Shown here in pieces: positions 8,315 to 14,900 of a stretch of DNA of 64,000 bases (positions are counted from its first letter, which is position 1; each line of letters starts with the position of its first letter). Position numbers and translations under genes: made by a program. The notes beneath the pieces were generated by a model. The model did not search any database. It was not told the origin of the DNA and saw nothing but the letters and a program-made list of their open reading frames with translations. Source of the stretch: Alphaproteobacteria bacterium (GTDB lineage Bacteria > Pseudomonadota > Alphaproteobacteria > Micropepsales > Micropepsaceae); contig JACKLF010000002.1 in the NCBI GenBank assembly GCA_024236055.1, forward strand, positions 496,001 to 560,000, read 5' to 3'.

Positions 8315-8707
8315 ATGGCCCGCAAGAAGCGCTCTGCCAGCGAAGAGCTGACCGACCCGATCGAGACCAGCAACATCGAAGCCCGGCTGGCGGCGCTGAA
8401 GGCCGACCTGTCGACCCTGCAGGCCGACATGAAGGGCCTGTACGGCGATGTCAGCGAAGTGGCGTCTGAGCGCGCCGCGCTGGCGATGAAGGCGGCCGAG
8501 GAACTGGCGGACAAGGCCATGCGCCTGGCCGAGGAAGCCGCCGGCCAGGCCCGCAGCCGGGCCATGGGCTACAAGGAAGAGGCCGAGGACTGGGCCGAGG
8601 AAAATGCCGAGGAGCTGCGCGCCCATGTGCGCGCCCAGCCCCTGACCTCGCTGATGATCGCCGGCGGTGTCGGCGCGTTCCTGGGGGCGCTTTTCCTGCG
8701 CCGCTAG
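8315..8707 (+). CDS. DUF883 (ElaB/YqjD-like) membrane-anchored stress protein
   Basis: This 130-residue protein has a long charged Ala/Glu-rich helical region, probably coiled coil (about residues 20-105), and one C-terminal transmembrane segment (LTSLMIAGGVGAFLGALFLRR). That is the layout of YqjD/ElaB, stationary-phase proteins that tether to the inner membrane and associate with ribosomes in E. coli. The ATG at 8315 is preferred over one 15 bases upstream because GGAG at 8302-8305 is correctly spaced from it. It lies 32 bases after phyR on the same strand, so it may be co-transcribed with the stress regulator. Confidence 0.82.
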   Translation: MARKKRSASEELTDPIETSNIEARLAALKADLSTLQADMKGLYGDVSEVASERAALAMKAAEELADKAMRLAEEAAGQARSRAMGYKEEAEDWAEENAEELRAHVRAQPLTSLMIAGGVGAFLGALFLRR

Positions 8708-8765
8708 GCGCAATTCGCAAAGCGCCGCGCGGTTTCGGAAAAATTGCGCGACAATTCAAAAAGAT

Positions 8766-8805
8766 GGAGCCTGAGCGCGACTTAAAAAAAGCGCGATCAG
8801 GCTCC
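8766..8805. terminator. Hairpin after the DUF883 gene
   Basis: GGAGCCTGA pairs with TCAGGCTCC, and an inner CGCG pairs with CGCG after one G-A mismatch. The loop is A-rich. No T-run follows on either strand, so it is a hairpin of uncertain terminator strength about 60 bases after the stop codon. Confidence 0.55.
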
Positions 8806-8892
8806 AGGCGCCGGTTTTCCAGCGCGTTCAAAATCTCCTAAGGTATCGGGGCTTATCATCCGTCCCGCTCAGGGATGGGAATCGGGAGAGCC

Positions 8893-9246
8893 ATGTTCGC
8901 GCGACTGACCGCCAAAGCCATTTTCACCGCCTGCGCCATCGCGCTGGCCTTCTTCGGCATCGGCTTTCTGGGCCTGGCGCTGTGCACGGCGCTGGTCGAA
9001 CTGCTGGGCGTGGCGGGCGCCTATGCGCTGGTCGGCGCGCTGTTCCTGTTGCCGCCGCTGATCTGGGCGCTGGTGCTGATGTCCGGTTCGCGCCAGCCCA
9101 AGCCGGAACCCCAGAACAACTCCGGCCAGGTGGCCCGCGCGCTGCTGGCGGCTGTTGCGCGGGAGACACCCTGGGTCGCGATCGTCGGCGCGGGGCTGGC
9201 GGGCGCCGCCGAAATGTTCCTGAACCGGCGGAAAACCCGCAAATAG
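8893..9246 (+). CDS. Small holin-superfamily-like membrane protein
   Basis: This 117-residue protein has two long hydrophobic segments near its N-terminus (about residues 7-35 and 40-65) and a third weak one near 95-110. A charged QPKPEPQNN linker and a basic tail (NRRKTRK) complete it. The layout resembles the phage_holin_3_6 / DUF1469-like proteins that sit beside DUF883 genes in many proteobacteria, where they are stress-related and not phage genes. The start ATG 8893 follows GGGAGAG. It lies between the DUF883 and DUF1328 genes, consistent with a membrane stress set. No catalytic motif is visible. Confidence 0.65.
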   Translation: MFARLTAKAIFTACAIALAFFGIGFLGLALCTALVELLGVAGAYALVGALFLLPPLIWALVLMSGSRQPKPEPQNNSGQVARALLAAVARETPWVAIVGAGLAGAAEMFLNRRKTRK

Positions 9247-9282
9247 GTACAAAGTCCGCTTTCACGCAGCTGTGGAAAAGCG

Positions 9283-9308
9283 GGAACCTGCCCCCTGAAC
9301 CTCGCGTT
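9283..9308 (+). promoter_or_regulatory. EcfG-type promoter of the DUF1328 gene
   Basis: GGAAC (9283-9287) and CGTT (9305-9308) are separated by 17 bases, matching the EcfG consensus. The DUF1328 start codon lies 36 bases after the -10 element. Its position between two genes with no other clear promoter supports function. Confidence 0.72.
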
Positions 9309-9344
9309 TGAGTGACCTAGACTCAACCGTGAAGGAACACAGGC

Positions 9345-9518
9345 ATGCTTGGATGGGCTTTGATCTTTCTTCTTCTGGCGCTGGTTGCCGGCTACATGGG
9401 CTTCTTCGGCCTGGCCGGGCTGGCCGCCACCATCGCCAAGCTGCTTCTGGTCGTGTTCGTGATCCTTCTGATCGTCAGCGCCTTTTCGGGCGCGCTTCGC
9501 GGACGGCCGCCAGTCTGA
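9345..9518 (+). CDS. DUF1328 (YtjA-like) small membrane protein
   Basis: This 57-residue, nearly all-hydrophobic protein begins MLGWALIFLLLALVAGYMGF and continues through GLAGLAATIAKLL to a second hydrophobic stretch (LVVFVILLIVSAF). This is the DUF1328 signature, including the conserved GFxGLAG core. The family is of unknown function and is often induced by envelope or general stress. The start has GAAGGAA upstream at 9331-9337 and an EcfG-type promoter about 37 bases away. The gene is easily missed because of its size. Confidence 0.85.
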   Translation: MLGWALIFLLLALVAGYMGFFGLAGLAATIAKLLLVVFVILLIVSAFSGALRGRPPV

Positions 9519-9557
9519 TCGCGGCCGGCGCGGTGTGAACGCACAGGGAGAAGCTTC

Positions 9558-9713
9558 ATGCGCATTCCCGCACGCTTTGTCGAACACCCGGTCGAAACGC
9601 TGATGGCCGGCGCCCTGCTTCTGCTGTTGCTGATCGGCTCCGCGGAAAGCGGGCGCGACGTCAGCAGCGTGCAGGCCGCAACGCCGCCCACAGTCCAGCA
9701 GCAGAAAATGTAA
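9558..9713 (+). CDS. Small single-pass membrane protein of unknown function
   Basis: This 51-residue reading frame has a basic N-terminus (MRIPARFVEHPVETL), one transmembrane segment (MAGALLLLLLIGSAESG) and a polar tail rich in Gln. AGGGAG lies eight bases before the ATG. It follows the DUF1328 gene by 39 bases on the same strand and is followed by two hairpins, so it looks like the second gene of that EcfG-controlled unit. I do not recognise the family. Confidence 0.65.
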   Translation: MRIPARFVEHPVETLMAGALLLLLLIGSAESGRDVSSVQAATPPTVQQQKM

Positions 9714-9718
9714 AAATA

Positions 9719-9757
9719 GATGGCCGGTCCCGGAACGGATTAACGGGCCGGCCATTA
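9719..9757 (+). terminator. Hairpin downstream of the 51-residue protein gene
   Basis: ATGGCCGG pairs with CCGGCCAT, extended by CCCG / CGGG across one bulged T. It starts six bases after the stop codon. There is no T-run, so it may act with the stronger terminator at 9836. Confidence 0.5.
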
Positions 9758-9835
9758 TCTGATGCGAGCGGACGTCCGATCCGGAACGCCCCCAGCCCCT
9801 TCGACAGCCCGCCTCGGGTGTCCGCTCTCTCTTTC

Positions 9836-9864
9836 AAAAAGCCGCGCCGCCGCGCGGCTTTTTT
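9836..9864. terminator. Bidirectional intrinsic terminator
   Basis: AAAAAGCCGCG pairs with CGCGGCTTTTT around a six-base loop. Because the stem is flanked by A on one side and T on the other, it can end transcription of the small-protein unit on the plus strand and of the glycosyltransferase gene on the minus strand. Confidence 0.88.
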
Positions 9865-9867
9865 GCT

Positions 9868-11292
9868 TTAAGGCATTTTGCCGAAGTCAAAATGCTTCGG
9901 CTTGCCCATCGGGTAGAGCATGTAGGGCTGGCCGGCACCCTGGATCTGGGTGGGAAAGCCGGTATAGGCGAAATACTTTTCCACCAGATGATGCTGGTCG
10001 CGCTTGAAGGACGCCAGATAGATCAGCCGTCCCTTCAACAGCGCCTCGGACGGCGCGGGCGCTTGCGGATAGCGCCACGGCTCATTCACCTGAATCACCT
10101 TCACGGCAGGCTCATAGAAGCGCAGCCAGGCAGTGGTCTCGTAATCGGTGGTCACGATGGCGTCGGCCAGATGCGCCTGTGACAGCGCCGCGGCCACCGT
10201 GGCGACGGGGCGGAACTGGCGGCCCAGAATGCGCGCGGCCGGATCGTTCGGGATCGGCACCACGCCCCAACCCGCCTGGGCATAGGCCGCCAGCAACAGC
10301 AGCGCCGCCAGCGGCAGGGCCGCCAGCGACAGCCAGCGCCGCCAGCGCGCGCCCTGCAGCGAAAAGGCCGCCGCCGCCAGCACCGACAGCATGGGATAGA
10401 GGAAACAGGGCCAGTTGCCCTGGACCCGCGCATGCAGCGCATGCACCAGGAAATAGGCGATCGCGGTGAAGGCCAGAAGCGCCGGCAGGAACAGCGCGGT
10501 GCCCGGCTTTCGCCCCGCCCACAGGCCCAGCAGCATCAACACGAAGACCAGCGGGCTGGCCAGTCCCGCCTGCGCGCCCAGAAACTCGCCCAGGAAGCGC
10601 CCGGTCAGACGGCCGTGATCGACGCGGCCGAACTGGAAGGCGAAGGTTTCCCATTGATGCTGCGACTGCCACCACAGGTTCGGCGCGAAGATCGCCACGG
10701 CCAGCACCGCGCCCATCCAGGGCCAGGGCGTGGCCAGCCAGCGGCGCTGCTGGCGGTCGGCCAGCAGCCAGATCAGCGCGCCAAGCCCCAGGAACAGGGC
10801 CGAGAATTTCGACAACAGTCCCAGCCCGGCGGCGATGCCGAAGCCTATCCAGCACCGCCCCTGTCCGTTTTCGCGCAGCCTTGCGAGGGTCCACAGCATC
10901 GCCGCGCTGGTGACGATGGAGGGCATGTCGGGCGTGGCCGCCAGCATCTCCACCGAGGCCATCAGTGTCATGTTGAAGATGATCGCTGCCAGCCAGGCCT
11001 TGGCCCGGTCCTTCAGCAGCAGGCGCGCGCTGTCCCACACCAGCCAGGTGACCGGGATCGACAGGATGACGCCCGCCAGCCGCACGCCGATGGCGGTATC
11101 GCCCAGCAGATGCGTGCCCGCCGCGATTGCCCAGGCGATGGCCGGGGGATGATCGTAATAGCCGGCCGCCAGATGCTTGGACCAAAGCCAGTAATAGGCC
11201 TCGTCCGCCGACAGCGGCAGGAACCAGGCCATCGCCGCCCGCGCCGCAAGCAGCACGGCTATTGCGGCAACAAACGCATGCCTGCTGTTCAT
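9868..11292 (-). CDS. ArnT/PMT-type lipid-linked glycosyltransferase (GT39/GT83-like)
   Basis: This 474-residue polytopic protein transfers a sugar from a polyprenyl-phosphate donor to an acceptor on the outer face of the inner membrane. Evidence is the N-terminal hydrophobic segment followed by the loop LSADEAYYWLWSKHLAAGYY DHPP (acidic DE motif plus YYDHPP, about residues 28-51), which is the donor-site signature of this family, and about ten later membrane segments. The start ATG at 11290-11292 is preferred because the signal-like helix begins there. A DPM1-GtrA fusion gene lies upstream on the same strand and probably makes the donor lipid. Confidence 0.88.
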   Translation of the reverse strand: MNSRHAFVAAIAVLLAARAAMAWFLPLSADEAYYWLWSKHLAAGYYDHPPAIAWAIAAGTHLLGDTAIGVRLAGVILSIPVTWLVWDSARLLLKDRAKAWLAAIIFNMTLMASVEMLAATPDMPSIVTSAAMLWTLARLRENGQGRCWIGFGIAAGLGLLSKFSALFLGLGALIWLLADRQQRRWLATPWPWMGAVLAVAIFAPNLWWQSQHQWETFAFQFGRVDHGRLTGRFLGEFLGAQAGLASPLVFVLMLLGLWAGRKPGTALFLPALLAFTAIAYFLVHALHARVQGNWPCFLYPMLSVLAAAAFSLQGARWRRWLSLAALPLAALLLLAAYAQAGWGVVPIPNDPAARILGRQFRPVATVAAALSQAHLADAIVTTDYETTAWLRFYEPAVKVIQVNEPWRYPQAPAPSEALLKGRLIYLASFKRDQHHLVEKYFAYTGFPTQIQGAGQPYMLYPMGKPKHFDFGKMP

Positions 11293-11314
11293 GCCCGCAC
11301 CCAGCACAGGCCAA

Positions 11315-11405
11315 CCTCCCCCTTTTGGGCAAAGCCCACAAAAGGGGGAGATGTCGCAACGATGGGTCTGCCTTCAGGCAGACCGAGTTGCGACAGAGGG
11401 GGTTC
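11315..11405 (-). repeat. Structured intergenic repeat, copy B
   Basis: Reverse-strand copy of the element at 4567. On the minus strand it reads GAACCCCCTCTGTCGCAAC, with the stem TGTCGCAAC / GTTGCGACA, the inner GGTCTGCC / GGCAGACC, and a second stem CTCCCCCTTTTG / AAAAGGGGGAG with GGGC / GCCC inside. It follows the stop of the DPM1-GtrA gene by 14 bases. Confidence 0.85.
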
Positions 11406-11419
11406 GGAAAGAACTTCCT

Positions 11420-12544
11420 TCATCTCGCCCGCCAGACGAACAGGGTCGACATGGCGTAATTCCACAGCGCACTCATGATCGCGCCCGCCGCGCCCGCCAC
11501 CAGCCAGCGCGAACTGTCGACATAGAGCCAGGACGCCAGGTCGACATTGGCCAGCACGCCCGCCGAGGCAAAGACGCAGAACAGCACGAAGCCGCGCAGC
11601 ATCGCCCATCCCTTCAGGCGGCGGTCGCGATAGGTCAATTCGTTGTTCAGCAGGAAATTGCTGGTCATGGCGATCAGGGTGGCGACCGTCTGGGCGATGC
11701 GGAATTCGTCCATCAGGTCGTCGGGCAGCACGAACAGCGTGGCGCGCAGCGCCACCAGATGCACCACCAGGCCGATGGAGCCCACCAGCGCAAAAAAGAT
11801 GAAGCGCGGATCGACCAGGTCGCCGGTCATCTTGGCCAGCAGCAGGCCCAGAAATTCCACCCCGATCTGGGCGTTGAACTTACTTTCGCCGTCGAAGCGC
11901 TCGCCGAAGGTGTAGGGCTGCTCGGCGATCCGCAGCGAGGGGCCGGCGCTGGCGGCGATGTCCAGAAGGATCTTGAACCCCACGGGCGACAGGCGCGGCG
12001 CGATGGCGTCGAACCGGCCGCGCCGCATCATGAAGAAGCCCGACATGGGATCGGACAGCTCGGTGCCCACCAGCCGGTGGGTCAGCCTGGTGGCCAGCCG
12101 CGAGATGGTCCCGCGCGACGAGGACAGACCCGAGGCGCTGCCCCCCGCGACATAGCGGGTGCCCGCCACCAGGTCGGCCACCCCGCCCTTCAGCGTGGCC
12201 AGCATGTCGGGCAGCACCTTTTCGTCATGCTGCAGGTCGGCATCGATGACCGCCACATAGGGGGCGGCGGACGACAGCATCCCCTCGATGCAGGCCCCGG
12301 CCAGGCCGCGCCGGCCCACCCGCCGGATGCAGCGCACGCGGCTGTCGGTTTCGGCGATGGCCTTGACCGCGTCGGCTGTGCCATCGGGGGAATTGTCGTC
12401 GACGAAGATCGCTTCCCAGCGCGTATCGGGCAGCGCCAGGTCCAGGCGGCGCACCAGTTCGGCGACATTGCCCCGTTCCTTGAAGGTGGGCACGACGATC
12501 GAGAGTTCGGGCGCCGAATTGGGGGACGCAGAGGATATGGACAT
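11420..12544 (-). CDS. Polyprenyl-phosphate mannosyl/glucosyltransferase (DPM1-like GT2) fused to a GtrA membrane domain
   Basis: This 374-residue protein has an N-terminal GT2 domain (about residues 14-235) with LSIVVPTFKERGN, VDDNSPDGTAD and the DXD-like VIDADLQHDEK. A C-terminal GtrA-type domain with four membrane segments (about 245-372) follows. DPM1-like enzymes load a hexose onto polyprenyl phosphate, and GtrA domains help flip the lipid-linked sugar. The fusion and the ArnT-like gene next to it form a plausible two-gene route for decorating a surface glycan or lipid. The acceptor is unknown. It diverges from the response regulator at 12666. Confidence 0.9.
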   Translation of the reverse strand: MSISSASPNSAPELSIVVPTFKERGNVAELVRRLDLALPDTRWEAIFVDDNSPDGTADAVKAIAETDSRVRCIRRVGRRGLAGACIEGMLSSAAPYVAVIDADLQHDEKVLPDMLATLKGGVADLVAGTRYVAGGSASGLSSSRGTISRLATRLTHRLVGTELSDPMSGFFMMRRGRFDAIAPRLSPVGFKILLDIAASAGPSLRIAEQPYTFGERFDGESKFNAQIGVEFLGLLLAKMTGDLVDPRFIFFALVGSIGLVVHLVALRATLFVLPDDLMDEFRIAQTVATLIAMTSNFLLNNELTYRDRRLKGWAMLRGFVLFCVFASAGVLANVDLASWLYVDSSRWLVAGAAGAIMSALWNYAMSTLFVWRAR

Positions 12545-12665
12545 GGGGCGCGAGCGGGAAACCGGGGCGGCGGCCCTTGGTGACGGCAGGGGGCAGCGCC
12601 GTCAAGTCCTGCCGGACGCCGCACGGCCCCCGCAACCCCCCCGGACCGTCGCGCGTTGGCTAATC

Positions 12666-13094
12666 ATGAGCAGTTCTGCGATCCGCACCCCGTCCCCCGC
12701 CCCGGCCTTTCCGCCGGGCCCCGGCGCGCGCCTGGCCAGCCCCCGGGTGCTGGTGGTGGAGGATGAGATGACCGTGGCCATGCTGATCGAGGACATGGTC
12801 TGCGAACTGTCCTTCGAGGTGGCCGGGGTGGTTCCCCGCCTGGAGGACGCCATGCGGATGCTGGACAGCGGCGTCTTCGACATGGCGATGCTGGATGTCC
12901 ATCTGAACGGCAAGACCGTCTTTCCCTTTGCCGCGGGCCTGGAAGAGCGGGAGATTCCCTTCCTGTTCGCCACCGCCTATGGCCGCCGCGGCATCCCGCA
13001 GGAATTCGCCGCGCACCCCGTGCTGCAAAAGCCCTTCGGCCCGGTGGAGTTGCGCCGCGCCCTGCTGGACCTGTCAGGGCGCGGCGTCCACTAG
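12666..13094 (+). CDS. Single-domain response regulator of the FAT GUY family
   Basis: This 142-residue protein is a receiver domain with no output domain. It has VLVVEDEMTVAMLIEDMV, the phospho-acceptor MAMLDVHLNG (Asp77), FLFATAYGRRG (the FAT GUY motif) and the lysine in VLQKPFG. A proline-rich 28-residue leader precedes it. In sphingomonads and Caulobacter such single-domain regulators work with HWE kinases in the PhyR pathway (SdrG-type); its location inside the EcfG-rich stretch fits that role, which is inference. It diverges from the DPM1-GtrA gene with 121 bases between. Confidence 0.88.
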   Translation: MSSSAIRTPSPAPAFPPGPGARLASPRVLVVEDEMTVAMLIEDMVCELSFEVAGVVPRLEDAMRMLDSGVFDMAMLDVHLNGKTVFPFAAGLEEREIPFLFATAYGRRGIPQEFAAHPVLQKPFGPVELRRALLDLSGRGVH

Positions 13095-13100
13095 TTCAAT

Positions 13101-13250
13101 TCAGCCATAGATCGCCCACAGCACCAGGCCGGCCAGCACGCACAGCGCCAGCGAGATGTGCAGCACCCAGCGCATGACGCCCAGCTCCTTGCCCTGGCGG
13201 GCCTGCTGGGAATTCAGAACGGGGGCGTGTTCGTTTTCGTTCGCCATCAT
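13101..13250 (-). CDS. Small single-pass membrane protein of unknown function
   Basis: This 49-residue protein has a polar N-terminus (MMANENEHAPVLNSQQARQG) and a C-terminal transmembrane segment (VLHISLALCVLAGLVLWAIYG). AAGGAG lies directly upstream at 13256-13261 on the minus strand, and two adjacent ATGs leave the start uncertain by one codon. It is the third gene in line after the DUF3309 and 68-residue genes, with a 39-base gap, so it probably belongs to the same EcfG-type transcript. I do not recognise the family. Confidence 0.7.
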   Translation of the reverse strand: MMANENEHAPVLNSQQARQGKELGVMRWVLHISLALCVLAGLVLWAIYG

Positions 13251-13289
13251 CGGTCTCCTTTCGCGGTTTGGCCTTTCGCGGCGTGAGCC

Positions 13290-13496
13290 TTACTCGGCGG
13301 CATGGCCCTGGGCGTTCAGGCGTGCCTGCAGTTCACCGATCAAGGGGCCTGTCTCATCATCGCGGCCATGCCAGGCCTTCAGGATCTCGATGCGCTCGCC
13401 ATCGCCGAAGCGGCGATCGCGCAGCACATCGGCCGGTGTGCGATAGATGCGGGCCGGATCGCGCCTGATATCCTCCAACAGCTTCTTCTTGCTCAT
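13290..13496 (-). CDS. Small conserved hypothetical protein (LLEDIRRDPARIYR type)
   Basis: This 68-residue soluble protein reads KKKLLEDIRRDPARIYRTPA near its start, then DVLRDRRFGDGERIEILKAW. The wording resembles a small family common in alphaproteobacteria, found as a single unit without known function. It is charged, with no membrane segment. It sits between the DUF3309 gene (22 bases upstream) and the 49-residue membrane protein gene, all in the same direction. Confidence 0.75.
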   Translation of the reverse strand: MSKKKLLEDIRRDPARIYRTPADVLRDRRFGDGERIEILKAWHGRDDETGPLIGELQARLNAQGHAAE

Positions 13497-13518
13497 CGCT
13501 GCCTCGCACCCAGCGACG

Positions 13519-13674
13519 TCAGATTCGTCCCGCCAGCGCCAGCACCAGCACGATGACCAGCACCAGGCCCAGCGTGCCGGAGGGGTAGTAGCCCCAGCCG
13601 CTGCTATAGGGCCAGGCTGGCCAGGCGCCCAGAAGCAGCAACAGCAGCACGACGATCAAAATGGTTCCGAGCAT
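13519..13674 (-). CDS. DUF3309 small membrane protein
   Basis: This 51-residue protein has two hydrophobic segments around a Trp/Tyr/Gly/Pro-rich turn: MLGTILIVVLLLLLLGAWPA, then SSGWGYYPSG, then LGLVLVIVLVLALAGRI. This is the DUF3309 pattern. GGAAGGAA lies just upstream, and an EcfG-type promoter ends 29 bases before the start codon. It is the first gene of a three-gene unit of very small proteins. The molecular role is unknown. Confidence 0.87.
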   Translation of the reverse strand: MLGTILIVVLLLLLLGAWPAWPYSSGWGYYPSGTLGLVLVIVLVLALAGRI

Positions 13675-13702
13675 TGGAAATTCCTTCCTTGGATCACAAG
13701 GC

Positions 13703-13727
13703 AACACGCATGCGGGGTGCCGGTTCC
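13703..13727 (-). promoter_or_regulatory. EcfG-type promoter of the DUF3309 unit
   Basis: On the minus strand GGAAC (13727-13723) is followed after 17 bases by GTT (13705-13703). Transcription starting near 13695 would leave a 20-base leader carrying GGAAGGAA before the DUF3309 start. Confidence 0.72.
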
Positions 13728-13787
13728 CGCCAATCGGCGCGATGACTTCGTTCCCTGTGCCAAGCCGGAATTGGAGATTTTTTGCGC

Positions 13788-13813
13788 GGAACGCCCCGCG
13801 CGGCGCGCCCGTT
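13788..13813 (+). promoter_or_regulatory. EcfG-type promoter of the exported PRC-barrel-like protein gene
   Basis: GGAAC (13788-13792) and CGTT (13810-13813) are 17 bases apart, a full consensus match. It points away from the DUF3309 promoter 60 bases to its left, giving a divergent pair. The downstream start codon is 33 bases after the -10 element. Confidence 0.75.
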
Positions 13814-13846
13814 TTCAAGCAGTGTCAATCAGGATGGAGCAGTTCC

Positions 13847-14299
13847 ATGCAACATTCCTTCGTGCGTTTCTGCGGCGCGATGGCGCTGGCCGCCGGTTTT
13901 GCCCAGATGGGCACCGCCGCCCAGGCCAATGCCGCCCATCAGGTCAACAGCAGCGCAAAGCGCGCGCCCACCGCGATGGTGGAAACCGCCATGAACACGG
14001 CCACGCCCCGTTCGGGCGACACGCTGGGCACGGTGCGCCCGCAGACAGAACTGGTGCCGGTCGATTCGCTGACCTATCCCCCGGCGGACATCGCCTTCGC
14101 CAATGTGCGCGGTGATGACGGCAGGATTGTCGGCGCGGTGCAGCGCGTGGACCTGGCCCCCAACGGTGCGCCCAAGCGCGTGGCGGCGTCGTTCCTGCGC
14201 GATCAGAACAAGCTGGTCATCCTGGACCCGCATCTGCTGCGCTACGATGCGGTTCACAATGAAATCCGCATCGCCCGCCAGGCCGCGGCGCGGAAGTAA
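13847..14299 (+). CDS. Exported PRC-barrel-like protein of unknown function
   Basis: This 150-residue protein has a signal peptide (MQHSFVRFCGAMALAAGFAQ..., cleavage probably near residue 29 after ANA). A low-complexity Thr/Ala region is followed by a C-terminal part (about residues 85-148) with VRGDDGRIVGAVQRVDL and ASFLRDQNKLVILDPHLLRY, which resembles a PRC-barrel. Periplasmic proteins of this type are frequent EcfG targets. The start ATG at 13847 is placed by GGATGGAG upstream and by the signal peptide. An EcfG-type promoter lies directly before it. Confidence 0.75.
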   Translation: MQHSFVRFCGAMALAAGFAQMGTAAQANAAHQVNSSAKRAPTAMVETAMNTATPRSGDTLGTVRPQTELVPVDSLTYPPADIAFANVRGDDGRIVGAVQRVDLAPNGAPKRVAASFLRDQNKLVILDPHLLRYDAVHNEIRIARQAAARK

Positions 14300-14333
14300 G
14301 CCCACGGCGCTGGCTTGCCCTTGCGGTGCCGGG

Positions 14334-14735
14334 TCAGCCCGTCAGCTTGAGCGCCGCGAGCGCGCCCGCGGATGCGGCCAGCCCAGTCAGGAACGCGCCC
14401 CAGGCCATGTCCACCAGCGTGACGCTGAGCGGCCAGTCCTTCATGGTCGCCAGATTCGTCAGGTCATAGGTGGCATAAGCGACAAGACCCAGGAGGGCGC
14501 CCAGCATCAGGGCCTGGCGCCAGTCCCCCGATGCCAGTGCGGGCCGCACGGCAAAGACCAGTATCCCGGCGATGTAGAGCAGGTAAAACACGACCGCGGC
14601 GGTCATGTTGGGCGACGGCGCCATCAGATGGCCCAGCAGCCGCCGGTAAAAGGGCCCCGACATGCTGGTCAGCCAGATGAAGTCCAGCCCAGCCATGACC
14701 AGCGCGGTGGCGGCAAAGGCAATTGGCCAGGTCAT
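14334..14735 (-). CDS. DUF2177 family membrane protein
   Basis: This 133-residue protein has four membrane segments. Typical DUF2177 wording is LVMAGLDFIWLTSMSGPFYR near the start and YATYDLTNLATMKDWPL in the third segment, followed by VTLVDMAWGAFLTGLA. AGGAGG lies seven bases before the ATG. DUF2177 genes are often found beside a flavoprotein and a cyclopropane-fatty-acid-synthase-like methyltransferase, and here that pair starts on the other strand 165 bases away. A role in the same lipid pathway is inference. Confidence 0.87.
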   Translation of the reverse strand: MTWPIAFAATALVMAGLDFIWLTSMSGPFYRRLLGHLMAPSPNMTAAVVFYLLYIAGILVFAVRPALASGDWRQALMLGALLGLVAYATYDLTNLATMKDWPLSVTLVDMAWGAFLTGLAASAGALAALKLTG

Positions 14736-14900
14736 GCGCACCTCCTGTCTTTGATGCCTGTCTTTGATGTCGGTTACGCAGGCCGGGGCCGTCCGGATCG
14801 GTGACGCCGCGCGATTTCGCCGCTTTGCGGGCCCAATTGATCCGCTGGCGGAAAAGCTGCGTATTGCCCGGGTATTCAGCGGCCCCCAGAAGCAGGCGTC

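Noticed and set aside
8893..9246. A prophage remnant, because the protein resembles a holin family
   Set aside because: There are no other phage genes nearby, and this family commonly sits beside DUF883 genes as a bacterial envelope protein.
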